From: Pseudomonas sp. PDM04
GTDB taxonomy: Bacteria; Pseudomonadota; Gammaproteobacteria; Pseudomonadales; Pseudomonadaceae
Reading direction: 5' to 3'
Assembly (NCBI RefSeq): GCF_014851765.1
Contig: NZ_JACVAI010000004.1
Coordinates: 496,001 to 560,000 of the forward strand
DNA: 64,000 nucleotides
Made by a program: the position numbers and the translations under genes
Shown: piece by piece, positions 51,240 to 60,634 of the stretch
Position numbering within the stretch: position 1 is the first letter of the stretch
Layout of the letters: each line of letters opens with the position of its first letter
The notes under the pieces: generated by a model
Databases searched by the model: none
Told to the model about the DNA's origin: nothing
What the model saw: only the letters and a program-made list of their open reading frames with translations

Positions 51240-52202
51240 ATGCGTAAGTCATTGATGCGTATGACATTGCGTCAGCTGCAAATTTTCAACGAAGTCTGTG
51301 ATCTGCGCTCTTACAGCCGCGCCGCCGACGAAATGTCGCTCACGCAGCCGGCCGTGAGCCTGCAGATTCGTCAGCTCGAAGAGCTGATCGGGCAGCCTTT
51401 GTTCGACTACGTCGGTAAAAAGCTCTACATGACAGAAGCCGCTGAAGCGCTTCAGCGTGCAAGCCGGGATATTTTCGGCCGCCTGGAAAACCTCGACATG
51501 CAACTGTCGGACATGCAGGGATCTTTGCAGGGTCAACTGAAACTGGCCATCGAATCCAGCGCCAAATACTTCGTGCCGCACCTGTTTGCCGCGTTCAAGC
51601 GCCAGCATCCGGAGGTCAACCTGCAACTGACGGTGGTCAACCGCGGGCAGGTCATCCGCCGCCTCTCCGACAACCGCGACGACCTGGTGATCATGTCCAT
51701 GGTTCCGCAGGACATGGGGCTGGAATTCCTGCCCTTTCTCAACAACCCGATCGTGGCCGTGGCACCGCCGGATCATCCGCTGTGCCACATGGGCGCGTTG
51801 CGCCTGCAGGACCTTGAGCCCTACACCTTGCTGCTGCGCGAGCCAGGCTCGGGCACACGCCTGGCGTGCGAGGAGTATTTCAAGGAGAAACGCGTGCACT
51901 TCAACCAGACACAGGAAGTCTCATCGGCCGAAGCCCAGCGTGAGTGCGTGCTGGCGGGTCTGGGCGTGGCGCTGATGACGCGTCACGCCCTGAACCTGGA
52001 GCTGGCGACCGGTGGCCTGATCGAATTACCGGTCGAGGAGCTGCCGCTGTTCCGCAGTTGGTGCCTGGTGCAGGCCAAGGCCAAGCGGCTGTCGCCGGTG
52101 GCCCACGCATTCCTTGCGTTCATCCGCAGCGAACGGGTGCAGATCAGCGCCCTGGTTGAGCGTTTCGACGGGAAGTTGCGGGCGCAGCCTGCCAGTAGTT
52201 GA
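51240..52202 (+). CDS. LysR-type regulator next to pycAB
   Basis: The 320-residue regulator has an N-terminal winged helix (LRQLQIFNEVCDLRSYSRAADEMSLTQPAVSLQIRQLEEL) and a co-inducer domain of the CysB/CbbR-like type (KLAIESSAKYFVPHLFAAFKRQHPEVNLQLTVVNRGQV). It is divergent from pycA with a 16-base palindrome between them, so control of pycAB is likely. GGAG lies before the first ATG at 51240; a start at the next ATG (MRMTL) is also possible. Its 3' end overlaps a small gene on the other strand by 59 bases. Confidence 0.93.
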   Translation: MRKSLMRMTLRQLQIFNEVCDLRSYSRAADEMSLTQPAVSLQIRQLEELIGQPLFDYVGKKLYMTEAAEALQRASRDIFGRLENLDMQLSDMQGSLQGQLKLAIESSAKYFVPHLFAAFKRQHPEVNLQLTVVNRGQVIRRLSDNRDDLVIMSMVPQDMGLEFLPFLNNPIVAVAPPDHPLCHMGALRLQDLEPYTLLLREPGSGTRLACEEYFKEKRVHFNQTQEVSSAEAQRECVLAGLGVALMTRHALNLELATGGLIELPVEELPLFRSWCLVQAKAKRLSPVAHAFLAFIRSERVQISALVERFDGKLRAQPASS

Positions 52203-52353
52203 GCTCCAGCTCTGGAAAATCACCGATCTCGGCCATCAGCTGGCGGCGCTCGCAGCGATCTTCGATGGCACGACGGAATTCCATGCGACGCTGGTCTTCC
52301 TGCTGACGGCGGGTTCTGACGGCGCTGTTGCGTTCTTCGTAGGGCTGGGCCAT
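52144..52353 (-). CDS. Small basic/acidic protein, PA3496-like
   Basis: This 69-residue product is highly charged: MAQPYEERNSAVRTRRQQED, then QRRMEFRRAIEDRCERRQ, then an acidic-aromatic IGDFPELELNYW. The RRQQEDQRRMEFRRAIEDR block is one I recall from a small conserved Pseudomonas family annotated as PA3496-like putative envelope integrity proteins. It is convergent with the LysR gene and overlaps its 3' end by 59 bases. There is no signal peptide or membrane segment, so the envelope label is doubtful. Confidence 0.7.
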   Translation of the reverse strand: MAQPYEERNSAVRTRRQQEDQRRMEFRRAIEDRCERRQLMAEIGDFPELELNYWQAAPATSRRNAQPGR

Positions 52354-52459
52354 TTCGAGTCTCCCAAGGCGAGTACGGGAGTTACAGAATGGGCGCAGGG
52401 GATGACCGTTTGGCGGCGGGCGGGTTACAGACTGATGAAAGTTATCGTGGGGAGGACGT

Positions 52460-52483
52460 CATCGCGAGCGGGCTTGCTCCCAC
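52460..52483 (-). repeat. REP element, single copy
   Basis: CATCGCGAGCGGGCTTGCTCCCAC is one minus-oriented REP copy between the small gene and the RpiR regulator gene. Confidence 0.7.
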
Positions 52484-52524
52484 CGTTGACCGAGACCTCC
52501 CGTGGGAACGACCAGACGCCAACG

Positions 52525-53391
52525 TCAGTCGTCCAGCGCTTTTACTGCCTTGGGCGACAGCCGCAAACTGCGAAGGCTGCGCTTGACGCTCTTGAGGTGG
52601 TTGACCAGGCTCGGCCCACGCGCCATGGCCACGCCCATGGCCAGCACATCGATCACCACCAGGTGGGCGATGCGCGAGGTCAGGGGCGTGTAGATTTCGG
52701 TGTCTTCGTGCACGTCGATGGCCAGGTTGACGGTCGACAGCTCGGCGAGCGGCGTCTGGCTCGGGCACAGGGTGATCAGCGAGGCGCCGCTCTCGCGCAC
52801 CAGGTTCGCGGTGATCAACAGGTCCTTGGAACGCCCCGACTGGGAAATGCAGATCGCCACGTCGCTGGGCTTGAGCGTCACTGCCGACATCGCCTGCATG
52901 TGCGGGTCGGAATACGCTGCCGCCGTCAGCAGCAAACGGAAGAACTTGTGCTGGGCATCCGCCGCCACCGCACCCGATGCCCCGAAGCCGTAGAACTCGA
53001 CGCGCTGGGCCTGGGACATGAGTGACACCGCCCGTTGCAACTCTACCGGATCGAGCTTCTCGCGAACTTCCATCAACGTGTGCAGGGTGGTGTCGAAAAT
53101 CTTCAGGCTGTAGTCGGCGACCGAATCGTCTTCATGGATCGCAAACTGGCCAAAACTCGCCCCCGCCGCCAGGCTCTGCGCCAGCTTCAGTTTCAAGTCC
53201 TGGAACCCGGAACAACCGATGGCACGGCAGAAACGGACGATGGTCGGTTCACTGATGCCCACGCTGTGGGCGAGGTCCGCCATGGAACTGTGCATCACCG
53301 CCGCAGGGTCAAGCAGCACGTGGTCGGCGACCTTGAGCTCCGACTTGCGTAACAGGTGACGTGACTGGGCGATGTGTTGCAGCAGATTCAA
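52525..53391 (-). CDS. RpiR/MurR-family regulator, HexR paralogue
   Basis: The 288-residue protein has an N-terminal RpiR helix-turn-helix (MADLAHSVGISEPTIVRFCRAIGCSGFQDLKLKLAQSLA) and a C-terminal SIS sugar-phosphate-binding domain (VEFYGFGASGAVAADAQHKFFRL, AICISQSGRSKDLLITANLV). It is similar to HexR, which represses glucose catabolic genes and senses KDPG, but differs from the HexR I recall next to zwf, so I leave the symbol empty. A perfect HexR-type operator lies 48 bases before its start, so it may regulate itself or be controlled by HexR. Confidence 0.92.
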   Translation of the reverse strand: MNLLQHIAQSRHLLRKSELKVADHVLLDPAAVMHSSMADLAHSVGISEPTIVRFCRAIGCSGFQDLKLKLAQSLAAGASFGQFAIHEDDSVADYSLKIFDTTLHTLMEVREKLDPVELQRAVSLMSQAQRVEFYGFGASGAVAADAQHKFFRLLLTAAAYSDPHMQAMSAVTLKPSDVAICISQSGRSKDLLITANLVRESGASLITLCPSQTPLAELSTVNLAIDVHEDTEIYTPLTSRIAHLVVIDVLAMGVAMARGPSLVNHLKSVKRSLRSLRLSPKAVKALDD

Positions 53392-53438
53392 GGGCCTGGA
53401 CTCTTTGTTATGGGCAGGTGCCGGAGATGTAGCAAGCT

Positions 53439-53453
53439 TGTAGTTATACTACA
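53439..53453. promoter_or_regulatory. HexR-type operator upstream of the RpiR gene
   Basis: TGTAGTTATACTACA matches the HexR consensus TGTARTWWWAYTACA at every position and is a near-perfect palindrome. It lies 48 bases upstream of the RpiR-family start. Confidence 0.8.
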
Positions 53454-53597
53454 TGAATCGGCTTTTTGCCCGCTCAAATGCGTAACTGAATCGCTGACGA
53501 CCTCTTTGTTTTGGCAAGGAATGTCCGATGTAGCGCCCATGCCGAGGTTGGCGCCAAACGATCCCCCACGCCTTTTGGCAATGGCGATTCCGTCCCC

Positions 53598-56465
53598 TTA
53601 GCGAGCGTCTTGTGCGCGCAGCAGCGACGCCAGCCCATCCGCTTCGATCGGCCGACTGATCAGGTACCCCTGCACCTCATCGCAATGCTCGGCCCGCAAG
53701 AACTCGAGCTGTTCGGCCTTCTCCACCCCCTCGGCCACCACCTTCAACGACAAGCCATGGGCCATCGCGATGATTGCCCGGGTGATCGCCGCATCCACAC
53801 TGCCCTCCCCCAGGCCACGAATGAACGCCTGATCGATCTTCACGTAATCCACCGGAATGCGCTTGAGGTAGCTCAGGGATGAGTAGCCGGTGCCAAAATC
53901 GTCAATCGCCAGTTTCACCCCGAGGTCACGCAGTTGCTGGAAGGTGGCAATGATGTGTTCGACGCTGTCGAGCAAGTGGCTTTCCGTCAGTTCCAGTTCC
54001 AGGTAGTGCGGCGCCAGACCGGTTTCTTCCAGTACCTGACGCACCAGGCTGACCAGTTTGCCCTGACGCAATTGATGCACCGACAGATTGACCGAGATTC
54101 GAATCGACTCCAGCCCCTGACGCTGCCACTCGCAGGCCTGCCAGCAGGCCTGGCGCAGCACGAACTCACCGATAGGACCAATCAGGCCGGTTTCCTCGGC
54201 CAGGCCGATAAAGTCACCGGGCGGGACGTTGCCCATGGTCGGGTGATCCCAGCGCACCAGCGCCTCGGCAGCGTTCAGCCGCCCTGTGGCGAGGCACAGT
54301 TTTGGCTGGTAGAAGACCTTCAGCTGTTTTTCTTCGATGGCTTTGCGCAAGCGGTTTTCCAGTTGCAGCCGCTCCAGGGTGCTGGCTTGCAGGCTGTCGG
54401 TGTAGAACTGGAAATTGTTGCCGCCCAAATGCTTGGCATGCTGCATGGCCATGTTCGACTGGCTCACCAGCGCGGAGATTTCCCGCGCGTTGTCCGGCAA
54501 CATGCTGATGCCCATGGATGCACTGACCACCAGTTCATGCCCTTCGACGGTCACCGGGACCCGCAGCTTGGTCGACAGGCGCGTCGCCACCCGTGCCAGA
54601 CTCGAGAGCGTGCCGTAGGCGTCGAACAGCACGGCGAACTCATCACCGGACAGCCGTGCGATGGTGTCCGCCTCCGGCAGCGCGTTCACCAGGCGCCGGG
54701 CCATTTTCTGCAGCAACTGATCGGCAATTTCATGGCCGAGGCTGTCATTGAGCAACTTGAAGCGGTCAAGGTTGATGTGCAGCAGCGCCAGGCTGCGGCC
54801 GCCCTGGCGCACGCGCTGGTGGGCTTCGCGCAGGCGCTCGCGAAACAGCGAACGGTTGGCCAGCCCTGTCAGTTCGTCATAGTGCGTCAGGTAGCGCATG
54901 CGCTCTTCGGATTCGCGCCGTGCCGAAAGATCGGCGAAGAAGCCCACGATATGGCTGATGTTTCCCTGCTTATCGCGCACGGTATTCAACTGTAGCCATT
55001 GCGGGTACAGCTCGCCGTTCTTGCGCGTCTCCACCAGTTCGCCCTGCCAGCTGCCGTGTTGCTCCAGCGCCTGGTGAATCGCCCCATAGTGCCGGCGCGC
55101 GTCGCGACTGCACGGCAGCTCCACGACGTTGCGCCCGATCATGTCGTCGAGGTCGTAGCCCGTTAAGCGGCTGAACGCCTGGTTGACGGCGATCAGGGCG
55201 TAATTCGGATCGAAAATCATGATGCCTTCGCTGGCGGCTTCGAACACCGTCGCCGCCAGTTGCAGTTGCGCTTCCAGGCCCTTGCTGGCGGTAATGTCGC
55301 GACGGGTGCCGACCATGCGGATCACCCGGCCGCTTTCGGTGCGCTCGACCGCCCGGCCACGGTCCTCGATCCACACCCAGTGGCCATCGCCGTGGCGCAC
55401 GCGGTACTCAATCTGATAATCCTCGCTTCGCCCCTTCAGGTGCTCGACCAGCGCACGTTTCAGCGCCGGCAGGTCGTCAGGATGCAGGCGCGGGGTGAGG
55501 TGATCGAGCATCGCCGTGACGAACTCCGGGTCGAGGCCGAACAGTTCCTGGAGGTGCGTGTGGTGGACTTCGTCGGTTTGCAGGTTCCAGTCCCACAACC
55601 CCAACTCACTGGCTTTCAGCGCCAGCGCCAGACGCGCTTCACTTTTACTCAACGCCTGGTTGGCGGCCTCCAGCTCGAGGCTGCCCTCGGCGACGCGGGT
55701 TTGCAGCCCCGACTGGATTTCACGCAACTCATCCTCGGCACGGCGGCGCTGTTCGATTTCCCTGGCCAGCTCCTGGTTCAACTGATCGCTGCGGGTTTGC
55801 GCCGCCTGCAAATGCTCGATCAAGGCCTGATTCTGGAAACGTCGCAACAAGCCGCCATCGATCAGCCGGTTGACCTGCCAGGCGACGACACTCAAGGCGC
55901 CCAACAGGATCAGCCCGAACCAGCCCCAACCCTGCCCCTGCTCGTCGCCGCCCCAGAACAGGTAGGCAATGGCGGGCAACAGGCAAGGCAAGGTAAAGGA
56001 CAGGAAGGCGGGCAGGCTGACGGCGTAGGCCACGCTGGCCGACAGGGCGGCGGCGCCGATCAGGCCGAACACCCAGGCTTGCTGGATGAAATTGTCGGCG
56101 GGCACCAGCGCAATGCCGGCACCGGCGAGCGTCAGGCCGGTCATGGCCGAGCCAAGCAAAAACATGCGGCGCCACACGGGATGGGCCTGGCGATTGGGAA
56201 TTGCCGAGTCGAAGGCGGCGACCTGGATCACCCGCAAGGCTACCAGTGACAGCAACCACACCAGCCAGACGGTGATGACGAAGTAACGCTGCGGACTCCA
56301 GAGCAGTCCCGCGCACACCAGGCCATTGATCAACATGAACAGCGTCGGCAACAGCGAACCCTGATAGAGCAGGCGCGTACGCTCGACCGCCATTTCCATG
56401 GCGTACTGTTTACGGATCACCCGCGGTTCCACAGTGGGGCCCGACAGATCGGAGCTGGGGGTCAT
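53598..56465 (-). CDS. Membrane PAS-GGDEF-EAL protein (c-di-GMP turnover)
   Basis: This 955-residue protein has several N-terminal membrane helices (about residues 40-195), a coiled coil (about 200-265), two PAS domains (about 270-545, including LGLWDWNLQTDEVHHTHL and GIMIFDPNYALIAVNQAFSRLTGYD), a GGDEF domain with SGDEFAVLFDAYG near 608 and an EAL domain with EALVRWDHP near 732 and DDFGTGYSSLSYLK. EAL residues look intact, so phosphodiesterase activity is likely; SGDEF can also be an active cyclase site. ATG at 56465 (MTPSSDLSG) is a choice without a clear Shine-Dalgarno. The gene is divergent from uvrD. Confidence 0.93.
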   Translation of the reverse strand: MTPSSDLSGPTVEPRVIRKQYAMEMAVERTRLLYQGSLLPTLFMLINGLVCAGLLWSPQRYFVITVWLVWLLSLVALRVIQVAAFDSAIPNRQAHPVWRRMFLLGSAMTGLTLAGAGIALVPADNFIQQAWVFGLIGAAALSASVAYAVSLPAFLSFTLPCLLPAIAYLFWGGDEQGQGWGWFGLILLGALSVVAWQVNRLIDGGLLRRFQNQALIEHLQAAQTRSDQLNQELAREIEQRRRAEDELREIQSGLQTRVAEGSLELEAANQALSKSEARLALALKASELGLWDWNLQTDEVHHTHLQELFGLDPEFVTAMLDHLTPRLHPDDLPALKRALVEHLKGRSEDYQIEYRVRHGDGHWVWIEDRGRAVERTESGRVIRMVGTRRDITASKGLEAQLQLAATVFEAASEGIMIFDPNYALIAVNQAFSRLTGYDLDDMIGRNVVELPCSRDARRHYGAIHQALEQHGSWQGELVETRKNGELYPQWLQLNTVRDKQGNISHIVGFFADLSARRESEERMRYLTHYDELTGLANRSLFRERLREAHQRVRQGGRSLALLHINLDRFKLLNDSLGHEIADQLLQKMARRLVNALPEADTIARLSGDEFAVLFDAYGTLSSLARVATRLSTKLRVPVTVEGHELVVSASMGISMLPDNAREISALVSQSNMAMQHAKHLGGNNFQFYTDSLQASTLERLQLENRLRKAIEEKQLKVFYQPKLCLATGRLNAAEALVRWDHPTMGNVPPGDFIGLAEETGLIGPIGEFVLRQACWQACEWQRQGLESIRISVNLSVHQLRQGKLVSLVRQVLEETGLAPHYLELELTESHLLDSVEHIIATFQQLRDLGVKLAIDDFGTGYSSLSYLKRIPVDYVKIDQAFIRGLGEGSVDAAITRAIIAMAHGLSLKVVAEGVEKAEQLEFLRAEHCDEVQGYLISRPIEADGLASLLRAQDAR

Positions 56466-56722
56466 AGGCAATGTTCTTGTTCTTATAATGATGAGCTGAG
56501 CCCGAAACGTGGACGGAGCATACACAAGCCCATGACCTTACCAAACTGCTCCAGATCATAAATTCGACAAAAGTCCTCAGCCCTTTGGCCCCCGGCAAAC
56601 CCTGCAGGCAAGCCCCGCCAACGCCTGCGACGGGTGACTGACCGGTCGTCCCGCGCGCATCTTTCATCGGCTAAAGCACCGCGGGGTTTGCCCGGTGTGA
56701 CGCGGGCCCCTAGAATGCCCCG

Positions 56723-58906
56723 ATGCGCGATGATCTCTCCCTTCTGCTGAACTCCCTCAACGATGCCCAACGCCAGGCCGTAGCGGCCCCCGTGGGTCGT
56801 CAGTTGGTCCTGGCCGGTGCTGGCTCCGGTAAAACCCGAGTGCTGGTGCACCGTATCGCCTGGTTGATCCAGGTCGAAAATGCCTCGCCCCATTCGATCC
56901 TGTCGGTGACTTTCACCAACAAGGCCGCTGCCGAGATGCGCCATCGCATCGAGCAGTTGATGGGTATCAACCCGGCCGGCATGTGGGTCGGCACGTTCCA
57001 CGGCCTGGCCCACCGCCTGTTGCGGGCGCATTGGCAGGAAGCCGGGCTGAGCCAGACCTTCCAGATTCTCGACAGCGACGACCAGCAGCGGCTGGTCAAG
57101 CGCGTTATTCGCGAGCTGGGCCTGGACGAACAACGCTGGCCGGCGCGACAGGCGCAGTGGTTCATCAACGGGCAGAAAGACGAGGGCCTGCGCCCGCAAC
57201 ACATCCAGGCCAGTGGCGATCTGTTCCTGGCGACCATGCGCGGCATTTATGAAGCCTACGAGGCCGCATGCCTGCGTGCCGGCGTCATCGACTTCTCCGA
57301 GCTGCTGCTGCGTGCCCTCGACCTGTGGCGCGATCACCCGGGGCTGCTGGCGCATTATCAGAAGCGCTTCCGGCACATCCTGGTGGACGAGTTCCAGGAC
57401 ACCAACGCCGTGCAGTACGCCTGGTTGCGCCTGCTGGCCAAAGGTGGCGACAGCCTGATGGTGGTCGGCGACGACGATCAGTCGATCTACGGCTGGCGGG
57501 GCGCGAAAATCGAGAACATCTACCAGTATTCCGACGATTTCCCGGATGCCGAAGTCATTCGCCTGGAGCAGAACTACCGCTCCACCGCCGGCATCCTGAA
57601 GGCCGCCAACGCCCTGATCGCCAACAACACCGGGCGCATGGGCAAAGAGTTGTGGACCGACGGCGGCGACGGCGAAGCCATCAACCTGTACGCGGCCTTC
57701 AACGAACATGACGAAGCACGCTACGTGGTGGAAACCATCGAAAGTGCGCTGAAAACAGGCTTGGCCCGCAGCGATATCGCTATTTTGTACCGCTCTAACG
57801 CCCAATCGCGCGTTTTGGAAGAAGCCCTGCTGCGCGAGCGCATTCCGTACCGCATCTACGGCGGCCAGCGCTTCTTCGAACGCGCGGAAATCAAGAATGC
57901 CATGGCCTACCTGCGTTTGCTGGAAGGCCGTGGCAACGATGCCGCGCTGGAACGGGTGATCAACGTACCGACTCGCGGCATCGGCGAGAAAACCGTTGAA
58001 GCGATTCGAGAGCACGCACGCCACAGCGATGTGTCGATGTGGGAAGCGATGCGCCTGCTGATCGCCAATAAAGGGCTGACTGGCCGGGCGGCGGGCGCGC
58101 TGGGCGCGTTCATGGAGCTGATCGAGAACCTCGCGGCCAAGTGCATGGACATGCCGCTGCACCTGATGACCCAGACGGTCATCGAGCAATCTGGTCTCAT
58201 TGCCTACCATGAGGCGGAAAAAGGCGAGAAAGGCCAGGCCCGGGTGGAAAACCTCGAGGAACTGGTCAGCGCCGCGCGCAACTTCGAAAATACCGAAGAG
58301 GACGAAGACCTGACGCCATTGGCGGCGTTCCTGGGTCACGCGTCGCTGGAGGCCGGAGACACCCAGGCCGATGAGCACGAAGACAGCATCCAGTTGATGA
58401 CCTTGCACAGCGCCAAGGGCCTGGAGTTTCCCTACGTGTTCCTGGTGGGCATGGAAGAAGGCCTGTTCCCGCACAAGATGAGCCTGGAAGAACCCGGTCG
58501 TCTTGAGGAAGAGCGGCGCCTGGCGTATGTCGGCATCACCCGCGCCATGCAGAACCTGGTGATGACGTACGCTGAAACCCGACGCCTGTACGGCAGCGAA
58601 ACCTACAACAAGGTCTCGCGATTCGTACGCGAAGTACCCAAAGGGCTGATCCAGGAAGTACGCCTGTCGAACAGCGTCAGCCGCCCGTTCGGCGGGGGTC
58701 AGCAACAAAGCAGCGCCAGCCTGTTTGGCGGCAGCGAGATCCCGCAGACCGGTTTCTCCCTGGGCCAGGCCGTACGGCACTCGGTATTCGGCGACGGCGT
58801 GATCCTGAACTTCGAGGGTGCGGGCGCGCAGGCACGGGTCCAGGTGAACTTCAGCGAAGGCAGCAAATGGCTGATGCTGGGTTACGCGAAACTGGAAGCG
58901 ATCTGA
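56723..58906 (+). CDS. uvrD: DNA helicase II UvrD
   Basis: UvrD unwinds DNA in nucleotide-excision and mismatch repair. The 727-residue protein shows the SF1A motifs in order: QRQAVAAP (Q motif), Walker A GAGSGKTRVLVHRIAWL, VTFTNKAAAEMRHRI, Walker B ILVDEFQDTNAVQYAWL, VGDDDQSIYGWRGA, QNYRSTAGILKAAN, and LMTLHSAKGLEFPYVFLVGMEEGLFPH with VGITRAMQNL. The C-terminus ends in a Tudor-like region (VRHSVFGDGVILNFEGAG) that binds RNA polymerase in E. coli UvrD. Length is normal. Confidence 0.98.
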   Translation: MRDDLSLLLNSLNDAQRQAVAAPVGRQLVLAGAGSGKTRVLVHRIAWLIQVENASPHSILSVTFTNKAAAEMRHRIEQLMGINPAGMWVGTFHGLAHRLLRAHWQEAGLSQTFQILDSDDQQRLVKRVIRELGLDEQRWPARQAQWFINGQKDEGLRPQHIQASGDLFLATMRGIYEAYEAACLRAGVIDFSELLLRALDLWRDHPGLLAHYQKRFRHILVDEFQDTNAVQYAWLRLLAKGGDSLMVVGDDDQSIYGWRGAKIENIYQYSDDFPDAEVIRLEQNYRSTAGILKAANALIANNTGRMGKELWTDGGDGEAINLYAAFNEHDEARYVVETIESALKTGLARSDIAILYRSNAQSRVLEEALLRERIPYRIYGGQRFFERAEIKNAMAYLRLLEGRGNDAALERVINVPTRGIGEKTVEAIREHARHSDVSMWEAMRLLIANKGLTGRAAGALGAFMELIENLAAKCMDMPLHLMTQTVIEQSGLIAYHEAEKGEKGQARVENLEELVSAARNFENTEEDEDLTPLAAFLGHASLEAGDTQADEHEDSIQLMTLHSAKGLEFPYVFLVGMEEGLFPHKMSLEEPGRLEEERRLAYVGITRAMQNLVMTYAETRRLYGSETYNKVSRFVREVPKGLIQEVRLSNSVSRPFGGGQQQSSASLFGGSEIPQTGFSLGQAVRHSVFGDGVILNFEGAGAQARVQVNFSEGSKWLMLGYAKLEAI

Positions 58907-58920
58907 AGCAAGCGGCTTTT

Positions 58921-59009
58921 TTGTGGGAGCGAGCCGGCTCTAAGGAATGCGCCACGGTTCTTCTGACCGACCATGGAGCCGCTTTCGCCAGCGCGCTTGC
59001 TCCCACAGG
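58921..59009. repeat. Diverged REP copies after uvrD
   Basis: TTGTGGGAGCGAGCCGGCTC (58921 onward) and GCGCGCTTGCTCCCACAGG (to 59009) are partial REP arms in inverted order. The stretch 58907-59187 holds no convincing gene. Confidence 0.6.
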
Positions 59010-59187
59010 ATCAGACTCCTACAGAACTTATTTACTCTTCCTACGGACCAAAGTTAACAAGCCTATTGCGCTGACTGAAGCTGAACCCGACCTGTCAGGC
59101 AAAAGCCCGAAACACTCTGCCGCTAGCCAGTAACACTTCAGCTGTGCAACATGGCGCGCGTGCCATCCACAAATGGGAATTCCCTTT

Positions 59188-60057
59188 ATGAAACGTTTTC
59201 TTAGCATCGCCATGGCGTTGTGCATCGGCCTGACGATGAGCCTCGACGCCAACGCCAAGCGCTTTGGTGGCGGCAAGAGCTCCGGCGCCGCGCCGACTCA
59301 CCAGACCAGCCAAATGGCTCCTTCTTCTGCTGCAGGTGGCGCTGCTGCCACTGCGGGCGCGGCCGGTGCCGCTGGCGCTGCCGCCAAGGCCGGCGGTGCC
59401 TCTCGCTGGCTCGGCCCTCTGGCCGGTATCGCTGCCGGTGGCCTGCTGGCCTCCATGTTCATGGGCGGCGGCTTCCAGGGCATGCAGATCTTCGACATCC
59501 TGATCATGGCGGTCATCGCCTTCCTGGTCTTCCGTTTCATTGCCGCCCGTCGCCGCAAGCAGCAAGAGCACCTGGCTCCAGCTGGCGCACCGATGCAGCG
59601 TGAAGTGTTCGAGCAGAAGCCATCCATGGGTTCCATCTTCGGTGGTTCGGCCGCGCCAGTTGCCGCCCGTCCGGTGATCAATGCCCCGGCCTGGTTCAAT
59701 GAGCACAACTTCATTGAAGCCGCCCGCAACCACTTCCAGTCCCTGCAACAACACTGGGACGCCAACGAAATGGACAAGATCGCCGAGTTCGTGACCCCGC
59801 AGCTGCTCGAGTTCCTCAAGCGCGAGCGTGCCGACCTGGGTGACGGCTTCCAGTCCACCTACATTGATAACCTCAATGTCCAACTGGATGGCGTCGATGA
59901 TCGTGCCGACAAGACGATCGCCACCCTGACCTTCAGCGGTGTGTCGAAGACGTCGCGTTTCGACCAGGGCGAAGTCTTCAGCGAGAGCTGGAACATGGAG
60001 CGTGCCCAGGGTGAGAACCAGCCTTGGCTGGTCGCAGGGATCCGCCAGAACGGCTGA
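59188..60057 (+). CDS. Tim44-like domain protein, membrane anchored
   Basis: The 289-residue protein has a signal or anchor sequence (MKRFLSIAMALCIGLTMSLDANA), a long Gly/Ala-rich stretch, a membrane segment with GGGFQGMQIFDILIMAVIAFLVFRFIAAR near residue 90-120 and a C-terminal Tim44-like domain from about 150 (FIEAARNHFQSLQQHWDANEMDKIAEFVTPQLLEFL). In mitochondria the domain binds membranes and the import motor; the bacterial role is not settled. A bidirectional terminator follows. Confidence 0.9.
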   Translation: MKRFLSIAMALCIGLTMSLDANAKRFGGGKSSGAAPTHQTSQMAPSSAAGGAAATAGAAGAAGAAAKAGGASRWLGPLAGIAAGGLLASMFMGGGFQGMQIFDILIMAVIAFLVFRFIAARRRKQQEHLAPAGAPMQREVFEQKPSMGSIFGGSAAPVAARPVINAPAWFNEHNFIEAARNHFQSLQQHWDANEMDKIAEFVTPQLLEFLKRERADLGDGFQSTYIDNLNVQLDGVDDRADKTIATLTFSGVSKTSRFDQGEVFSESWNMERAQGENQPWLVAGIRQNG

Positions 60058-60094
60058 ACCGACCCGCATCGAATCCAATGCGACGTTACCCTGT

Positions 60095-60124
60095 AAAAAA
60101 CCCCGGCCCAGGCCGGGGTTTTTC
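60095..60124. terminator. Bidirectional terminator after the Tim44-like gene
   Basis: CCCCGGCC (60101-60108) and GGCCGGGG (60111-60118) form a stem with A-run on the left and T-run on the right, so it can act on both strands. Confidence 0.9.
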
Positions 60125-60206
60125 TATTTCGCGATTGCATCCATAGCAAGCTACTGTATAAACCGCTCCATATAAACCGCGCCATACAAGCAAGAGGATC
60201 CCGGAC

Positions 60207-60614
60207 GTGGAAGAAATCATCGAACAACTGCGTGAAGCCAACGAACCCGTACCCGTCCCCTTGGAGCTGCCGGACGAGGACCTGCTGGTCGAAATCGAAG
60301 AGCAACTGTTCATCGATATCCCGTTTGTCTTCAGGGAGTTTTTGCTGACCGTCAGCGATGTGGTCTACGGCAGCCTGGAGCCGGTGACCGTCACCGACCC
60401 GCAATCCCACACCTACCTGCCTGACGTGGCCGCCAATGCCTGGGATGCCGGTGTTGATCGCAGCATGATCCCGATCTGCCAGGACGGTGACGACTACTAC
60501 CTGGTCGAAGAAGACGGCACCGTGGTGCTGTGGCAGGCCGACGAAGAGCTGATTGCCGAGGAAACCTGGGAATCGGTGTGGCACTGGGCGCGGGACGTCT
60601 GGCTGGAAAGCTGA
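60207..60614 (+). CDS. SMI1/KNR4-family protein
   Basis: The 135-residue acidic protein matches the SMI1/KNR4 (SUKH) fold: LPDEDLLVEIEEQLFIDIPFVFREFLLTVSDVVYGSLEPVT, VAANAWDAGVDRSMIPICQDGDDYYLVEEDGTVVLWQ and a final tryptophan-rich helix. SUKH proteins are often immunity proteins in contact-dependent toxin systems, but this gene has no toxin next to it and is common in Pseudomonas genomes, so a housekeeping role is as likely. The start is GTG at 60207 with AAGAGG upstream. It is convergent with the antiporter gene. Confidence 0.9.
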   Translation: MEEIIEQLREANEPVPVPLELPDEDLLVEIEEQLFIDIPFVFREFLLTVSDVVYGSLEPVTVTDPQSHTYLPDVAANAWDAGVDRSMIPICQDGDDYYLVEEDGTVVLWQADEELIAEETWESVWHWARDVWLES

Positions 60615-60634
60615 GACGCCCGGCACCCGCGCGC

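Noticed and set aside
58867..59133. Plus-strand frame of 88 codons after uvrD
   Set aside because: It starts inside uvrD and runs through REP sequence, so it is not a likely gene.
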